The notes beneath the pieces were generated by a model, which did no database searches, was not told where the DNA came from, and was given only the letters and a program-made list of their open reading frames with translations. This document shows, in pieces, positions 30,086 through 39,184 of a DNA stretch of 64,000 bases. Location of the stretch: contig JAIBEK010000034.1 of the NCBI GenBank assembly GCA_019459145.1, positions 1-64,000 on the forward strand, written 5' to 3'. Position 1 is the stretch's first letter, and each line of letters starts with the position of its first letter. A program made the translations under genes and the position numbers. This DNA comes from Arenimonas sp. GTDB taxonomy: Bacteria; Pseudomonadota; Alphaproteobacteria; Rhizobiales; Rhizobiaceae.

Positions 30086-31447
30086 TCAGGACTTCGCGCT
30101 GCGGGAAGCCTTGATCGCCTGATTGCGGGCACGGATCGCCTTGGCCCGTTCCGGCTTGATTTCCTGCCGGGCGCGGCCGAGCGCCAGCGCATCGGACGGT
30201 ACATCCTCGGTGATGACGCTGCCGGAGGCGACGAAAGCGCCGTCGCCGACCGATACGGGCGCGACGAGCGCGCTGTTGGAACCGATGAAGGCCCCTTCGC
30301 CGATCCGCGTCACATGCTTGTTCACCCCGTCATAATTGCAGGTGATAGTGCCGGCCCCGATATTGGCATGCGCGCCGACAAACGCGTCGCCGATATAGCT
30401 CAAATGATTGACCTTGGCCCCCTCACCGATCTCCGCCTTCTTCACTTCGCAGAAATTGCCGACCTTGGAGCCGGTCGCGAGATTGGCGCCGGGGCGCAGG
30501 CGGGCAAACGGTCCGACGGTGGCGCCGGCCGCCACATGGGCACCCTCGAGATGGGAGAAGGCATGGATGATCGCGCCACCCTCGACGGTGACGCCCGGGC
30601 CGAAGACGACGTTGGGTTCGATCAACGCGTCCTGGCCGATCTCGGTGTCGTGGCTGAGGAAGACGGTCTCCGGCGCGATCATCGATACACCGGACACCAT
30701 CATTTCATGCCGGCGCCGCTCCTGCCAGAGCCGTTCGAGCACGGCAAGCTCGGCGCGGTTGTTGCAGCCGGTCAGCTGTTCCTCCGGCGCATCGACGGCG
30801 ACCGTGCGCCCGCCGAGCGCACGGGCGATCTCGACGATATCGGTCAGATAATACTCGCCCTTGGCATTGGCATTGCCGATGCGGGTAAGGAAATCCATAG
30901 CCTTGCGGCCGTTGATCGCCATCAGGCCGCTATTGCACCATGTCACCGCCCGTTCGGCGTCGGAGGCGTCCTTCTCCTCGCGAATGGCGATCAGCTCGCC
31001 GTCCTTGACCAGCAGGCGCCCGTAGCCGGTGGGGCGTGCGGTATGGAAACCGATGACGGCGACGTCGTGGCCCTCGGCGAGCGCCGCGCGCGCGGCCATC
31101 AACGGCTCTGCGGTGATCAGCGGCACGTCGCCATAGGCGATGAGAACGTCGTCATAGCCGCGCTCGATCGCCGCGCGCGCGGCGAGAACCGCATGGCCTG
31201 TGCCCAGCCGTTCGGCCTGGAGAAAGGGCATGACATTGACGCCGCCGACGCTGCCGGCCTTTGCGACCTTGTCCATGTCCCGGCCGACCACGAGGGCAAC
31301 GTCGCTGATCCCGGAAGACGCGATGGTCTTCATCACATGGGCGATCATCGGCAGGCCAGCCACGGGGTGCAGCACCTTCGACATCGAGGATTTCATCCGG
31401 GTGCTTTCGCCTGCGGCGAGGATGACGGCGAGACAGCTGCGGCTCAT
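30086..31447 (-). CDS. glmU: bifunctional UDP-GlcNAc pyrophosphorylase / GlcN-1-P acetyltransferase
   Basis: GlmU acetylates glucosamine-1-phosphate and then uridylylates it to UDP-GlcNAc. The 453-residue product has the N-terminal nucleotidyltransferase ([22 protein letters not shown], a mild variant of the usual G-T-R-M box) and the C-terminal left-handed beta-helix of hexapeptide repeats ([27 protein letters not shown] and onward). The acetyltransferase-site segment [22 protein letters not shown] is intact. The ATG has GGAG five bases upstream. First gene of the run with glmS. Confidence 0.97.
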   Translation of the reverse strand: MSRSCLAVILAAGESTRMKSSMSKVLHPVAGLPMIAHVMKTIASSGISDVALVVGRDMDKVAKAGSVGGVNVMPFLQAERLGTGHAVLAARAAIERGYDDVLIAYGDVPLITAEPLMAARAALAEGHDVAVIGFHTARPTGYGRLLVKDGELIAIREEKDASDAERAVTWCNSGLMAINGRKAMDFLTRIGNANAKGEYYLTDIVEIARALGGRTVAVDAPEEQLTGCNNRAELAVLERLWQERRRHEMMVSGVSMIAPETVFLSHDTEIGQDALIEPNVVFGPGVTVEGGAIIHAFSHLEGAHVAAGATVGPFARLRPGANLATGSKVGNFCEVKKAEIGEGAKVNHLSYIGDAFVGAHANIGAGTITCNYDGVNKHVTRIGEGAFIGSNSALVAPVSVGDGAFVASGSVITEDVPSDALALGRARQEIKPERAKAIRARNQAIKASRSAKS

Positions 31448-31642
31448 GGTTTCTCCGGAGAAAGGAATCGTGGCTTGGCAATGCAATGGTCGTCCGTCTC
31501 ATAGCAGCAAGCTTCGAGACGCCCAACAGCAAATGGCAGCGCGAGGTTGAGGGAGGCTTAACAGGCAGCGCAGGCCAGACTTCTTCGGTCAAGCCTGGGG
31601 CCGCCCCCGGCGGCTCGCTGACCTGGGCGCCGAACCGTAGCT

Positions 31643-32386
31643 TCAGGCGTGCTGCGAGGCGAAACTCGCCCGGGCACGGTCGCGGCCGACGAGGATGACC
31701 TTCTCCATCGCCGTGCGCGCCGATGCCGGGTCGCGCTTCTCGATCGCTTCGACGATCGCCAGATGGGTGGTCTTGACGTCTGTCGACCGGCGCAGATCGA
31801 CCGGCGCCGACGACAGCTTGAAGGCGCCGACCAGGGCCGCCTTGATCAGGCTGCCGAGGGTCCGCATGAAGGGATTGCCGGATGCGTTGGCCAGCGCCAT
31901 GTGGAAGCGCAGGTCGGCCATCGCCAGTGTCTCCACCGTATGATCCGGATTGCCGAGGTCTTCGGCCAGTTGACGCAGGATGGCGATATCCTGGACCGAC
32001 GCCTTTTCCGCCGCGAGCGCTGCCGCGGCGGGTTCGAAGGCCAGGCGGATCTCGTAGAGGCTCAAGAGGAAGTCCTCGCTGACACCGCATTCGAAATGCC
32101 AGGTCAGGACGTCGCCGTCGAACATGTTCCAGAACTGCCGGTCGGTCACGCGCGTGCCGATGCGGGCCTTGGCAACCACCAGCCCCTTGGCGGCGAGCGT
32201 CTTCATCGCTTCGCGCAACACGGTGCGGGACACCTGGAAGCGCTGGGCCAGCTCGACATCGCCCGGCAGGACGCTTCCCACCGGAAACTCGCCGCAGATG
32301 ATTGCCATGCCGATCTCGTCGACAACCTGGCCATGGCTCGTTCTGGAGCCGGTAATCGTCACGGGTCCGAGCAGTCCATTGTGCAA
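31643..32386 (-). CDS. GntR/FadR-family transcriptional regulator
   Basis: A 247-residue regulator with a winged helix-turn-helix near residues 20-85 (LPGDVELAQRFQVSRTVLREAMKTLAAKGLV) and a C-terminal FCD ligand-binding domain of helices (ETLAMADLRFHMALANASGNPFM, then TTHLAIVEAIEKRDPASA). It is the last gene of the ytfQ-ytfR-ytfT-yjfF cluster and 25 bases after yjfF, so it probably senses the imported sugar or a breakdown product and controls the operon. A palindrome before ytfQ is a candidate target. Confidence 0.9.
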   Translation of the reverse strand: MHNGLLGPVTITGSRTSHGQVVDEIGMAIICGEFPVGSVLPGDVELAQRFQVSRTVLREAMKTLAAKGLVVAKARIGTRVTDRQFWNMFDGDVLTWHFECGVSEDFLLSLYEIRLAFEPAAAALAAEKASVQDIAILRQLAEDLGNPDHTVETLAMADLRFHMALANASGNPFMRTLGSLIKAALVGAFKLSSAPVDLRRSTDVKTTHLAIVEAIEKRDPASARTAMEKVILVGRDRARASFASQHA

Positions 32387-32410
32387 GATGTGTTCCCTTT
32401 CAAAGCCTCA

Positions 32411-33376
32411 TCAACCGCCCCTGCGTGACAGGGCGAGAATGCCCTTCTGCAACAGGATGAAGGCGAACAACAGTAGGCCGATGAGGATTTTCGTCCACCA
32501 ACTGGAAAGGGTCCCGTCGAAGGTGATGTAGGTCTGGATCAATCCCTGGATGAGAATTCCGATGAATGTCCCGGCGATGAAGCCCGATCCACCGGTCAGA
32601 AGCGTGCCGCCGATCACCACGGCTGCGATCGCATCGAGTTCGACGCCCACGGCTGCAAGCGGGTAGCCGGCAGAGGTGTAGAGCGAGAAGACGATGCCGG
32701 CGAGCCCCGCCAGAAGGCCCGACAGCGCATAGGTGAAGATGGTGGTGCGCCCGATCGCAACACCCATCAGCCGCGCGGTCTGCGCCCCGCCCCCCAGCGC
32801 ATAGACATTGGCGCCAAACCGGGTGCGGTGGGCGATGAGGATGCCGATCAGGAAAACCGCGATCATGATCCCGCCGATGAGCGTCAACCGCCCGCCGCCG
32901 GGCAGTTTGTAAAACATCTTACGCATTGCCGCATAGAATTCGTGATCGATCGGAATGCTGTCGATCGACAGGACGAAAGCCATGCCGCGCGCGAGGAACA
33001 TGCCGGCCAGAGTGACGATGAAGGACGGCATTTCGAGATAGTGGATGACGGCACCCATCAGAGCGCCGAAGGCCGTGGTGACGATCAGGAGCAGGCCAAA
33101 CGCGACCAGCGGGTGAACACCGGTGGTTTGCAGCAGGACGGCGAGGAACACTCCGGCAAAGGCGATCACCGCACCGACCGACAGATCGATGCCGCCCGAC
33201 AGGATGACGAAGGTCATGCCAACGGCGGCGATACCGAGGAAGGCATTGTCGGTCAGAAGATTGCTGATCACCCGCATCGACAGCATGGCGGGAAACTGGA
33301 TGGTGCAGACGACATAGGCTGCGACGAAGATCACGACCGTCGCCAGAACCGGAAGATAGCGAATGTTGAAAGCCAT
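32411..33376 (-). CDS. yjfF: sugar ABC transporter permease YjfF
   Basis: A 321-residue inner-membrane permease of the RbsC family with about eight to ten helices. It contains FLGIAAVGMTFVILSGGIDLSVGAVIAF and GVELDAIAAVVIGGTLLTGGSG, hallmarks of this family. As the second permease of a YtfQRT-YjfF set it should pair with YtfT to import furanose sugars such as galactofuranose. The ATG is four bases after the ytfT stop, with GGGAGAG upstream; the longer frame is rejected. Confidence 0.92.
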   Translation of the reverse strand: MAFNIRYLPVLATVVIFVAAYVVCTIQFPAMLSMRVISNLLTDNAFLGIAAVGMTFVILSGGIDLSVGAVIAFAGVFLAVLLQTTGVHPLVAFGLLLIVTTAFGALMGAVIHYLEMPSFIVTLAGMFLARGMAFVLSIDSIPIDHEFYAAMRKMFYKLPGGGRLTLIGGIMIAVFLIGILIAHRTRFGANVYALGGGAQTARLMGVAIGRTTIFTYALSGLLAGLAGIVFSLYTSAGYPLAAVGVELDAIAAVVIGGTLLTGGSGFIAGTFIGILIQGLIQTYITFDGTLSSWWTKILIGLLLFAFILLQKGILALSRRGG

Positions 33377-33380
33377 CGCG

Positions 33381-34388
33381 TCACTCTCCCGCGCCCATGG
33401 GCGCCCGCCGCACATAGGCGGCGAGCGATTGCACGGCAGGTGACTGGATAACGAGAATGATCACGATGATGGCAGCCTTGATGATGAGGTTGAATTCGGG
33501 CGGAAAGCCGGACAGCAGGATGCCGGTATTGATCGACTGGATGATCAGCGCCCCGAGCAGCGAGCCGGCGATGCTGAAACGACCGCCGAGCAGCGAATTG
33601 CCGCCGACCACCACCGCCAGGATGGCGTCGAGTTCCAGCCAGAGCCCGGCATTGTTGGCATCGGCCCCCTTGATGTCGGCAGCGACGATCAGTCCGGCGA
33701 TCGAGGCGGACAGGCTGCAGATCAGGTAGACGACGAGCAGCAGAACCGGTGTGCCGACGCCCGAAAGGGTGGCGGCACGCCGGTTGATGCCGACCGTCTC
33801 GACCAGAAGCCCGAGCGCCGTACCGCGCACGAGCACGGCGACGGCAATCGCGAAGGCGATGAAGATCAGCGCCGGCATGGGCAAGAGGAACAGCGATCCG
33901 CTGCCGATGAAGATCAAGCCCGGATCGGTGAAGGTCAGGATCGTGCCTTCGGTGATCAACTGGGCGATGCCGCGCCCGGCGACCATCAGCACCAGCGTGG
34001 CGATGATCGGCTGGATGCCGAGGAGCGCCACGAGAACGCCGTTCCACAGCCCGCAGGCAAGTCCGACGAGCAGCACCAGGCCGAGCGTTGCACCCAGCGA
34101 ATAGCCCGCGGCAACGGCTGCGGCTCCGGCCGCCCCGGTGATGGCAATCACCGCACCGACGGACAGGTCGATCCCCTTGGTCGCGATTACTAGCGTCATG
34201 CCGACGGCGAGCAAGGCGACCGGCGCGCCGCGATTGAGGACGTCGATCAGGCTGCCATAGAAGCGGCCGTTCTGGATCTCGATGTGGAAGAAGCCGGGAA
34301 AGGCGATGACGTTGAGGGCAAGGATGACGCCAAGCGCAATCAACTGAGGGGCGAGCCTGGCGGCAAGCGGTTTCAGATGGCCGATCAT
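33381..34388 (-). CDS. ytfT: sugar ABC transporter permease YtfT
   Basis: A 335-residue RbsC-family permease. Large segments match the E. coli YtfT pattern: GSLIDVLNRGAPVALLAVGM, KGIDLSVGAVIAITGA, IVAADIKGADANNAGLWLEL and NTGILLSGFPPEFN. It forms the membrane channel with YjfF. Its ATG overlaps the ytfR stop as ATGA, so translation is coupled. Galactofuranose uptake is known for the E. coli set; here it is inferred from similarity. Confidence 0.93.
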   Translation of the reverse strand: MIGHLKPLAARLAPQLIALGVILALNVIAFPGFFHIEIQNGRFYGSLIDVLNRGAPVALLAVGMTLVIATKGIDLSVGAVIAITGAAGAAAVAAGYSLGATLGLVLLVGLACGLWNGVLVALLGIQPIIATLVLMVAGRGIAQLITEGTILTFTDPGLIFIGSGSLFLLPMPALIFIAFAIAVAVLVRGTALGLLVETVGINRRAATLSGVGTPVLLLVVYLICSLSASIAGLIVAADIKGADANNAGLWLELDAILAVVVGGNSLLGGRFSIAGSLLGALIIQSINTGILLSGFPPEFNLIIKAAIIVIILVIQSPAVQSLAAYVRRAPMGAGE

Positions 34389-35908
34389 GTGGGGTTTACC
34401 TCGCTGGCCTGGCTGGCGATTGCCTCGACAATATGGGCGGCCGTCATCGCCTCGCCGCTCAGTTCCGCCACGTGACGCCGGTCGCGCAGCACCACGATCC
34501 GGGCGCTATAGGCCAGCAACTCCTCCAGTTCCGAGGAGATGACCAGCAGCGACAGGCCCTCGGCGCAAAGCGTCTCGATCAGCCTGATGATCTCCGCATG
34601 CGCCCCTACATCGATGCCGCGGGTCGGCTCGTCGAGGATCAGGAATTGCGGATCGGTGGCGAGCCAGCGGGCCAGGATGACCTTCTGCTGGTTGCCGCCG
34701 GAGAGCAGCCGGATCGGTTTTTCCCGATCCGTCGTGCGAATATCGAGGGCGGCGATATAGCGATCCGCGAGTTCTGCCTGCTCCCGCGCCGAGATTGGAC
34801 GCAACCAGCCGCGGCGCGCCTGCAGGGCCAGGGCGATATTCTCGCGGATAGACAGATCTCCGATAATTCCGTCGATCTTGCGGTCCTCCGGGCAAAAGCC
34901 AAATCCGTGCCGGATCGCCTCGCGCGGGCTGCCGATCCTGGCGGACTTCCCATCGATGCGGGCCGAACCGCTGTCGGACGGATGAATGCCGAACAGCGTC
35001 TCGGCCGTCTCCGTTCGCCCGGAACCGAGCAGTCCGGCCATGCCGACCACCTCACCGGCCCTGACCTCCAGGTCGAACGGATGAATGCGCCCTCGTCGGC
35101 CATAACCGTCAAACCGGAAGCGGACTTCGCCTTCGGAGCGCGCCGCACCGCCATGGGCATTCTCCACCGCCTCGAGTTCGCGGCCAAGCATCATCGAGAT
35201 CAGTGCCTTGCGGTCCAGCGATGCGGTTTCGCGCGTCCCGATGAGACAGCCGTTGCGCAGCACGGTGACGCGATCCGCGACCTCGTAGACCTGGCCGAGA
35301 AAGTGGGTGATGAAGACGATGCCGAGGCCCTTCGCCTTCAGCTCGCGCATGATGCGGAAGAGCATGGCCACTTCCTGCGCGTCGAGGCTCGCGGTCGGCT
35401 CGTCGAGGATCAGCACCTTGCCCGACAGATCGACCGCGCGCGCGATCGCCACCACCTGCTGGATCGCGACGGAATAGACGGCAAGCTCCTGCCTGACGTC
35501 GATGTCGATTCCGTAGCCGAGCAACAGTTCGCGGGCGTCCGCATTCATGCGCCGGGTATCGACCAGTCCGTACCTGCGCGGCTGTCGGCCGAGATAGAGG
35601 TTTTCCGCCACGGTGAGGTTCCCGAGCAGGTTGACCTCCTGATAAACCGTGCCGATCCCAAGGGATTGCGCAGCACGGGTGTCCCTCGGGTCGATCTCGC
35701 GGCCGTCCAGCGCGATTGCGCCAGCGTCGCGGCGATAGGCGCCCGTCAGGCATTTCACCAGCGTCGACTTACCTGCGCCGTTCTCGCCGAGCAGGGCGAG
35801 GATCTCGCCGCGTCTCAAGTCGAAATCGACATGGTCGAGCGCGGTTGCGCCGGGGAAATATTTGCAGATCCCGGTCGCCGTCAGAATGGAATTGGAATGC
35901 TCGGTCAT
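34385..35908 (-). CDS. ytfR: sugar ABC transporter ATPase YtfR
   Basis: A 507-residue double ATP-binding protein of the carbohydrate-uptake-2 type. The first module has Walker A LLGENGAGKSTLVK near residue 45 and Walker B VLILDEPTASLD. The second is degenerate at its Walker A (GLLGSGRTETAE) as usual but keeps the signature LSGGNQQKVILARW and FLILDEPTRGIDVG. It energises import through YtfT and YjfF. The ATG at 35908 has GGAG six bases upstream; a TTG six codons earlier is the alternative. Confidence 0.93.
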   Translation of the reverse strand: MTEHSNSILTATGICKYFPGATALDHVDFDLRRGEILALLGENGAGKSTLVKCLTGAYRRDAGAIALDGREIDPRDTRAAQSLGIGTVYQEVNLLGNLTVAENLYLGRQPRRYGLVDTRRMNADARELLLGYGIDIDVRQELAVYSVAIQQVVAIARAVDLSGKVLILDEPTASLDAQEVAMLFRIMRELKAKGLGIVFITHFLGQVYEVADRVTVLRNGCLIGTRETASLDRKALISMMLGRELEAVENAHGGAARSEGEVRFRFDGYGRRGRIHPFDLEVRAGEVVGMAGLLGSGRTETAETLFGIHPSDSGSARIDGKSARIGSPREAIRHGFGFCPEDRKIDGIIGDLSIRENIALALQARRGWLRPISAREQAELADRYIAALDIRTTDREKPIRLLSGGNQQKVILARWLATDPQFLILDEPTRGIDVGAHAEIIRLIETLCAEGLSLLVISSELEELLAYSARIVVLRDRRHVAELSGEAMTAAHIVEAIASQASEVNPT

Positions 35909-35935
35909 GCGCGGCTCCGCAATCAACGCAACGGT

Positions 35936-35969
35936 CCCGCCGGGGGGCGCATGGGCGCGCGCCGGCGGG
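35936..35969 (-). other. intercistronic stem-loop between ytfQ and ytfR
   Basis: CCCGCCGG (35936-35943) and CCGGCGGG (35962-35969) are inverted repeats with an 18-base GC-rich loop in the 125-bp gap after ytfQ. Such hairpins commonly protect or limit a transcript so that more binding protein than transporter is made. Confidence 0.45.
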
Positions 35970-36033
35970 CGTGTCGGGTCCGGCCGCCTGCCTCAATTGC
36001 GAGGAGCGTGCGGCCGGGACATCAAAGCGGCAA

Positions 36034-36996
36034 TCAGTAGCCGAGGCCTTTCTTCTCTTCGTAGACCTTCTGCGGATCGTCAGCCTGGGTGTAGAGCTTG
36101 GATTCGGTCTGGATCCACTTTGGCGGCATGGTGCCGTCCTTCTTGAAGGCTTCCAGCGCGTCGAAGGCGGGGCCCGCCATGTTCGGCGTCAACTCCACGG
36201 TGGCGTTGGCCTCTCCGGCTGCCATGGCAAGGAAGATATCCGGCACGGCATCGATCGAGACGACGAGAATGTCGCTGCCCGGCTTCAGGCCGGCTTCCTT
36301 GATCGCCTGGATCGCGCCGACCGCCATGTCGTCATTGTGGGCGTAGAGCGCGCAGATGTTCTTGCCGCCGTCCTCGGCCTTGAGGAAGCTCTCCATGACT
36401 TCCTTACCCTTGGTGCGGGTGAAGTCGCCGGTCTGGCTGCGGACGATCTTGAGGTTGGCGCTGCCGGCAATGCCTTCCTCGAAGCCCTTCTTGCGGTCGA
36501 TGGCCGGGGACGAGCCGGTCGTGCCCTGGAGTTCGACGATATTGCACTGCTTGTCGCCGACGGTCTTGGCCAGCCATTCGCCGGCCACCTTGCCCTCATG
36601 CACGAGGTCGGAGGTCACCGCTGTCATGTAGAGTTCCTTGTCGGCATCGACGGTGCGGTCGAGCAGGATGACCGGGATCTCGGCTTCCTTGGCCTCTTCG
36701 AGCACTTCGTCCCAGCCGGTGGCGACGACGGGCGCCACCAGGATCGCGTCAACGCCCTGGGCGATGAACGAGCGCAGCGCCTTGATCTGATTTTCCTGCT
36801 TCTGCTGGGCATCGGCGAATTTCAGGTCGATGCCGCGCTTTTCCGCCTGCTGCTTGGTCAGCGTGGTCTCTGCCGCACGCCAGCCGGATTCGGAGCCGAT
36901 CTGCGAAAAGCCGACAACGAGACCCTCGGCCTGGGCCGTCGCGAACATGCAGCCAGCAAGCACCGTGGCGCTGGCAAGCGCTTTAAAAAACGTCAT
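36034..36996 (-). CDS. ytfQ: galactofuranose-type sugar-binding protein YtfQ
   Basis: A 320-residue periplasmic binding protein of the ribose-type family with a signal peptide (ALASATVLAGCMFATAQA). The mature part closely follows E. coli YtfQ, a galactofuranose-binding protein: VGFSQIGSESGWRAAET, QQKQENQIKALRSFIAQGVDAI, APVVATGWDEVL, SQTGDFTRTKGKEVMESF, YAHNDDMAVGAIQAIKEAGLKPG and ELTPNMAGPAFDAL. First gene of the importer operon. The ATG has GGGAGGAAATC upstream. The substrate is inferred from this similarity. Confidence 0.93.
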   Translation of the reverse strand: MTFFKALASATVLAGCMFATAQAEGLVVGFSQIGSESGWRAAETTLTKQQAEKRGIDLKFADAQQKQENQIKALRSFIAQGVDAILVAPVVATGWDEVLEEAKEAEIPVILLDRTVDADKELYMTAVTSDLVHEGKVAGEWLAKTVGDKQCNIVELQGTTGSSPAIDRKKGFEEGIAGSANLKIVRSQTGDFTRTKGKEVMESFLKAEDGGKNICALYAHNDDMAVGAIQAIKEAGLKPGSDILVVSIDAVPDIFLAMAAGEANATVELTPNMAGPAFDALEAFKKDGTMPPKWIQTESKLYTQADDPQKVYEEKKGLGY

Positions 36997-37039
36997 GATT
37001 TCCTCCCTTGGCGTCACCTCCCGTGACAGAAGCCATAAA

Positions 37040-37052
37040 TCATACTATATGA
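37040..37052. promoter_or_regulatory. palindrome before ytfQ, candidate GntR operator
   Basis: TCATA-CTA-TATGA is a symmetric AT-rich site centred about 50 bases before the ytfQ start. Read on the minus strand it includes TATGAT, a possible -10 hexamer. It is a reasonable target for the FadR-type regulator encoded at the end of the operon. Confidence 0.4.
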
Positions 37053-37095
37053 CTTTTGTAAACGCGCCGTGGCCAAGATTGGCGAAAAGCCGAAG

Positions 37096-37122
37096 ACAAA
37101 AAGGGCGCCCGAGGCGCCCTTT
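37096..37122 (-). terminator. terminator of the BMP-type transporter operon
   Basis: On the minus strand AAAGGGCGCC-TCG-GGCGCCCTTT is a perfect 10-bp hairpin running into TTTTTG. It lies 31 bases after the stop of the binding-protein gene. Confidence 0.88.
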
Positions 37123-37153
37123 GCAGTTCGTGGTGATGTCCGGCAGCGACCAA

Positions 37154-38227
37154 TTATTGCGGCAGCTTGTCGTCGACGCCGGCGATGTAGAAGTTCATGC
37201 CGAGCAGTGCGCCGTCCTCAGCCTTCTCGCCGTCCTTCAGCCAGTCCGTACCGTCCTGCTTCTTGATCGGGCCGGTGAACGGATGCAGTTCACCCGACTT
37301 GATCTTGGCCTCGACGTCCTGCGCCATCGCCTTCACGTCATCCGGGATGTTGGTGTAGGGCGCCATGGTCAGGATGCCGTCCTTCAGACCGTCCCAGATC
37401 TGCTCCGACTTCCAGCTGCCGTCGAGCAGGGCCTGGACGCGCTTGATGTAATAGGCGCCCCAGGTGTCGACAATCGCAGTCATCTGCGTTTCCGGGCCGG
37501 CCTTGATCATGTCGGATGCCTGGCCGAAGGCCTTGATGCCGCGTTCGGCGGCGACCTGCATCGGCGCGGTGGTGTCGGTGTGCTGGGTCAGGATGTCGAC
37601 GCCCTGGTCGATCAGCGCCTTGGCGGCATCGGCTTCCTTGCCCGGGTCGAACCAGGTATTGGCCCAGACGACCTTGACCTTGAATTCCGGATTGACCGAC
37701 TGCGCGCCGTGCATGAAGGCGTTGATGCCCATGACGACTTCCGGGATCGGGAACGAGGCGATGTAGCCGGCGACGCCCTTCTGCGACATCTTGGCGGCGA
37801 TTACGCCCTGGATATAGCGGCCTTCATAGAAACGCGAATTGTAGGTCGCGACATTTTCGGCGGCCTTGAAGCCGGTGGCATGCTCGAACTTCACGTCGGG
37901 GAACTTGGCCGCAACCTTGACGGTCGCGTCCATGAAGCCGAACGAGGTGGTGAAGATCAGCTTGCAGTCGGAACGGGCGAGACGCTCGATGGCGCGCTCG
38001 GCATCCGGGCCTTCCGGCACGCTTTCAAGGAAGGGGGTCTCGATCTTGTCGCCGAAATGCGCCTGCAACTGCTGGCGGCCGATGTCGTGCGCCTGCGTCC
38101 AGCCGCCGTCGGTCGTCGTGCCGACATAGACGAAGCAGACCTTGGTCTTGTCTTCGGCCTGGGCAGAGGCCGCGAAGCCGCCGAGAACGGCAGCGCTCGT
38201 GGCGAGTGCGATAAGCATCTTTTTCAT
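37154..38227 (-). CDS. BMP-family nucleoside-type binding protein
   Basis: A 357-residue periplasmic protein of the Med/BMP (PnrA-like) family with signal peptide MKKMLIALATSAAVLGGFAASAQA. Motifs are VCFVYVGTTTDGGWTQAHDIG, IFTTSFGFMDATVKVAAKFPDVKFEHATG, and GVDILTQHTDTTAPMQVAAERG. Family members bind purine nucleosides or related bases. It is the last gene of the operon (ATPase, permease, permease, binding protein), 39 bp after the second permease, and is followed by a strong terminator. Confidence 0.92.
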   Translation of the reverse strand: MKKMLIALATSAAVLGGFAASAQAEDKTKVCFVYVGTTTDGGWTQAHDIGRQQLQAHFGDKIETPFLESVPEGPDAERAIERLARSDCKLIFTTSFGFMDATVKVAAKFPDVKFEHATGFKAAENVATYNSRFYEGRYIQGVIAAKMSQKGVAGYIASFPIPEVVMGINAFMHGAQSVNPEFKVKVVWANTWFDPGKEADAAKALIDQGVDILTQHTDTTAPMQVAAERGIKAFGQASDMIKAGPETQMTAIVDTWGAYYIKRVQALLDGSWKSEQIWDGLKDGILTMAPYTNIPDDVKAMAQDVEAKIKSGELHPFTGPIKKQDGTDWLKDGEKAEDGALLGMNFYIAGVDDKLPQ

Positions 38228-38266
38228 GGGTAACCCCTTCTGGTTGTTGATAAAGGCTTTTTGACT

Positions 38267-39184
38267 TTACCGGTCAGGCACGAACGGCTTGCCGAGCGAG
38301 GCCGGAGTGTTGATCAGCGTGGTGCGCCGATTTTGCGAGATTATGACCAGGACCACAATGGTCGCCACATAGGGCAGCGCGGAAAGAAGCTGCGAGGGTA
38401 AACCGATGCCGAAGGCCTGGGCATGGAGCTGGCCGATCGTGACGGCGCCGAACAGGTAGCCGCCGGCCAGCAACCGCCAGGGGCGCCACGAGGCGAAGAC
38501 CACCAGGGCCAGCGCGATCCAGCCGCGCCCCGCCGACATGTTTTCCACCCATTGCGGCGTATAGACCAGCGAAAGCTGGGCGCCGGCGAGCCCGGCACAG
38601 GCGCCGCCGAACAGAACGGCGAGATAGCGGGTTCGGATCACATGGATGCCAAGCGTATGGGCCGATCCGTGATTGTCGCCGATCGCCCTGAGCTTCAGGC
38701 CGGAACGCGTGCGGAACAGGAACCAGTTCACCCCGACGACCAGCAGGATCGAAAGATAGAAGATCAGATCCTGCCTGAACAGCAACGGTCCGACAACGGG
38801 GATGTCGGCGAGAAGCGGAATGGCGATCGGCTGCAGCTTGACGCCCGGAACGCCGACAAAACCCTCGCCCAGCATGCCAGACACGCCGAGGCCGAGAATG
38901 GTGAGCGCCAGGCCCGTCGCCACCTGGTTGGCGACCAGCGACAGGGTCAGGAAGGCAAACAGCAGCGAAAACGCCGCCCCGCCGACGATCCCGGCGCCAA
39001 CCCCGATCAACGGCGATCCGCTCATCTGCGCCACGGCGAAGGCGCAGACGGCGCCGATGATCATCATCCCCTCGACACCGAGATTGAGCACGCCGGAGCG
39101 TTCGGTGACGAGTTCGCCCATGGCGGCGATGACCAGCGGCGTGGACGCGGTGATAACGGTCAGCAGAATGGCTTCGACGATCAT
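38267..39184 (-). CDS. nucleoside-type ABC transporter permease (second)
   Basis: A 305-residue inner-membrane permease of the NupC/YufQ-like branch. ELVTERSGVLNLGVEGMMIIGA is the family hallmark, and VANQVATGLALTILGLGVSG follows. It pairs with the upstream permease. Its ATG overlaps the previous stop as ATGA; the longer open frame upstream is a shadow of the neighbour. The substrate is inferred from the BMP-type binding protein in the same operon. Confidence 0.92.
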   Translation of the reverse strand: MIVEAILLTVITASTPLVIAAMGELVTERSGVLNLGVEGMMIIGAVCAFAVAQMSGSPLIGVGAGIVGGAAFSLLFAFLTLSLVANQVATGLALTILGLGVSGMLGEGFVGVPGVKLQPIAIPLLADIPVVGPLLFRQDLIFYLSILLVVGVNWFLFRTRSGLKLRAIGDNHGSAHTLGIHVIRTRYLAVLFGGACAGLAGAQLSLVYTPQWVENMSAGRGWIALALVVFASWRPWRLLAGGYLFGAVTIGQLHAQAFGIGLPSQLLSALPYVATIVVLVIISQNRRTTLINTPASLGKPFVPDR

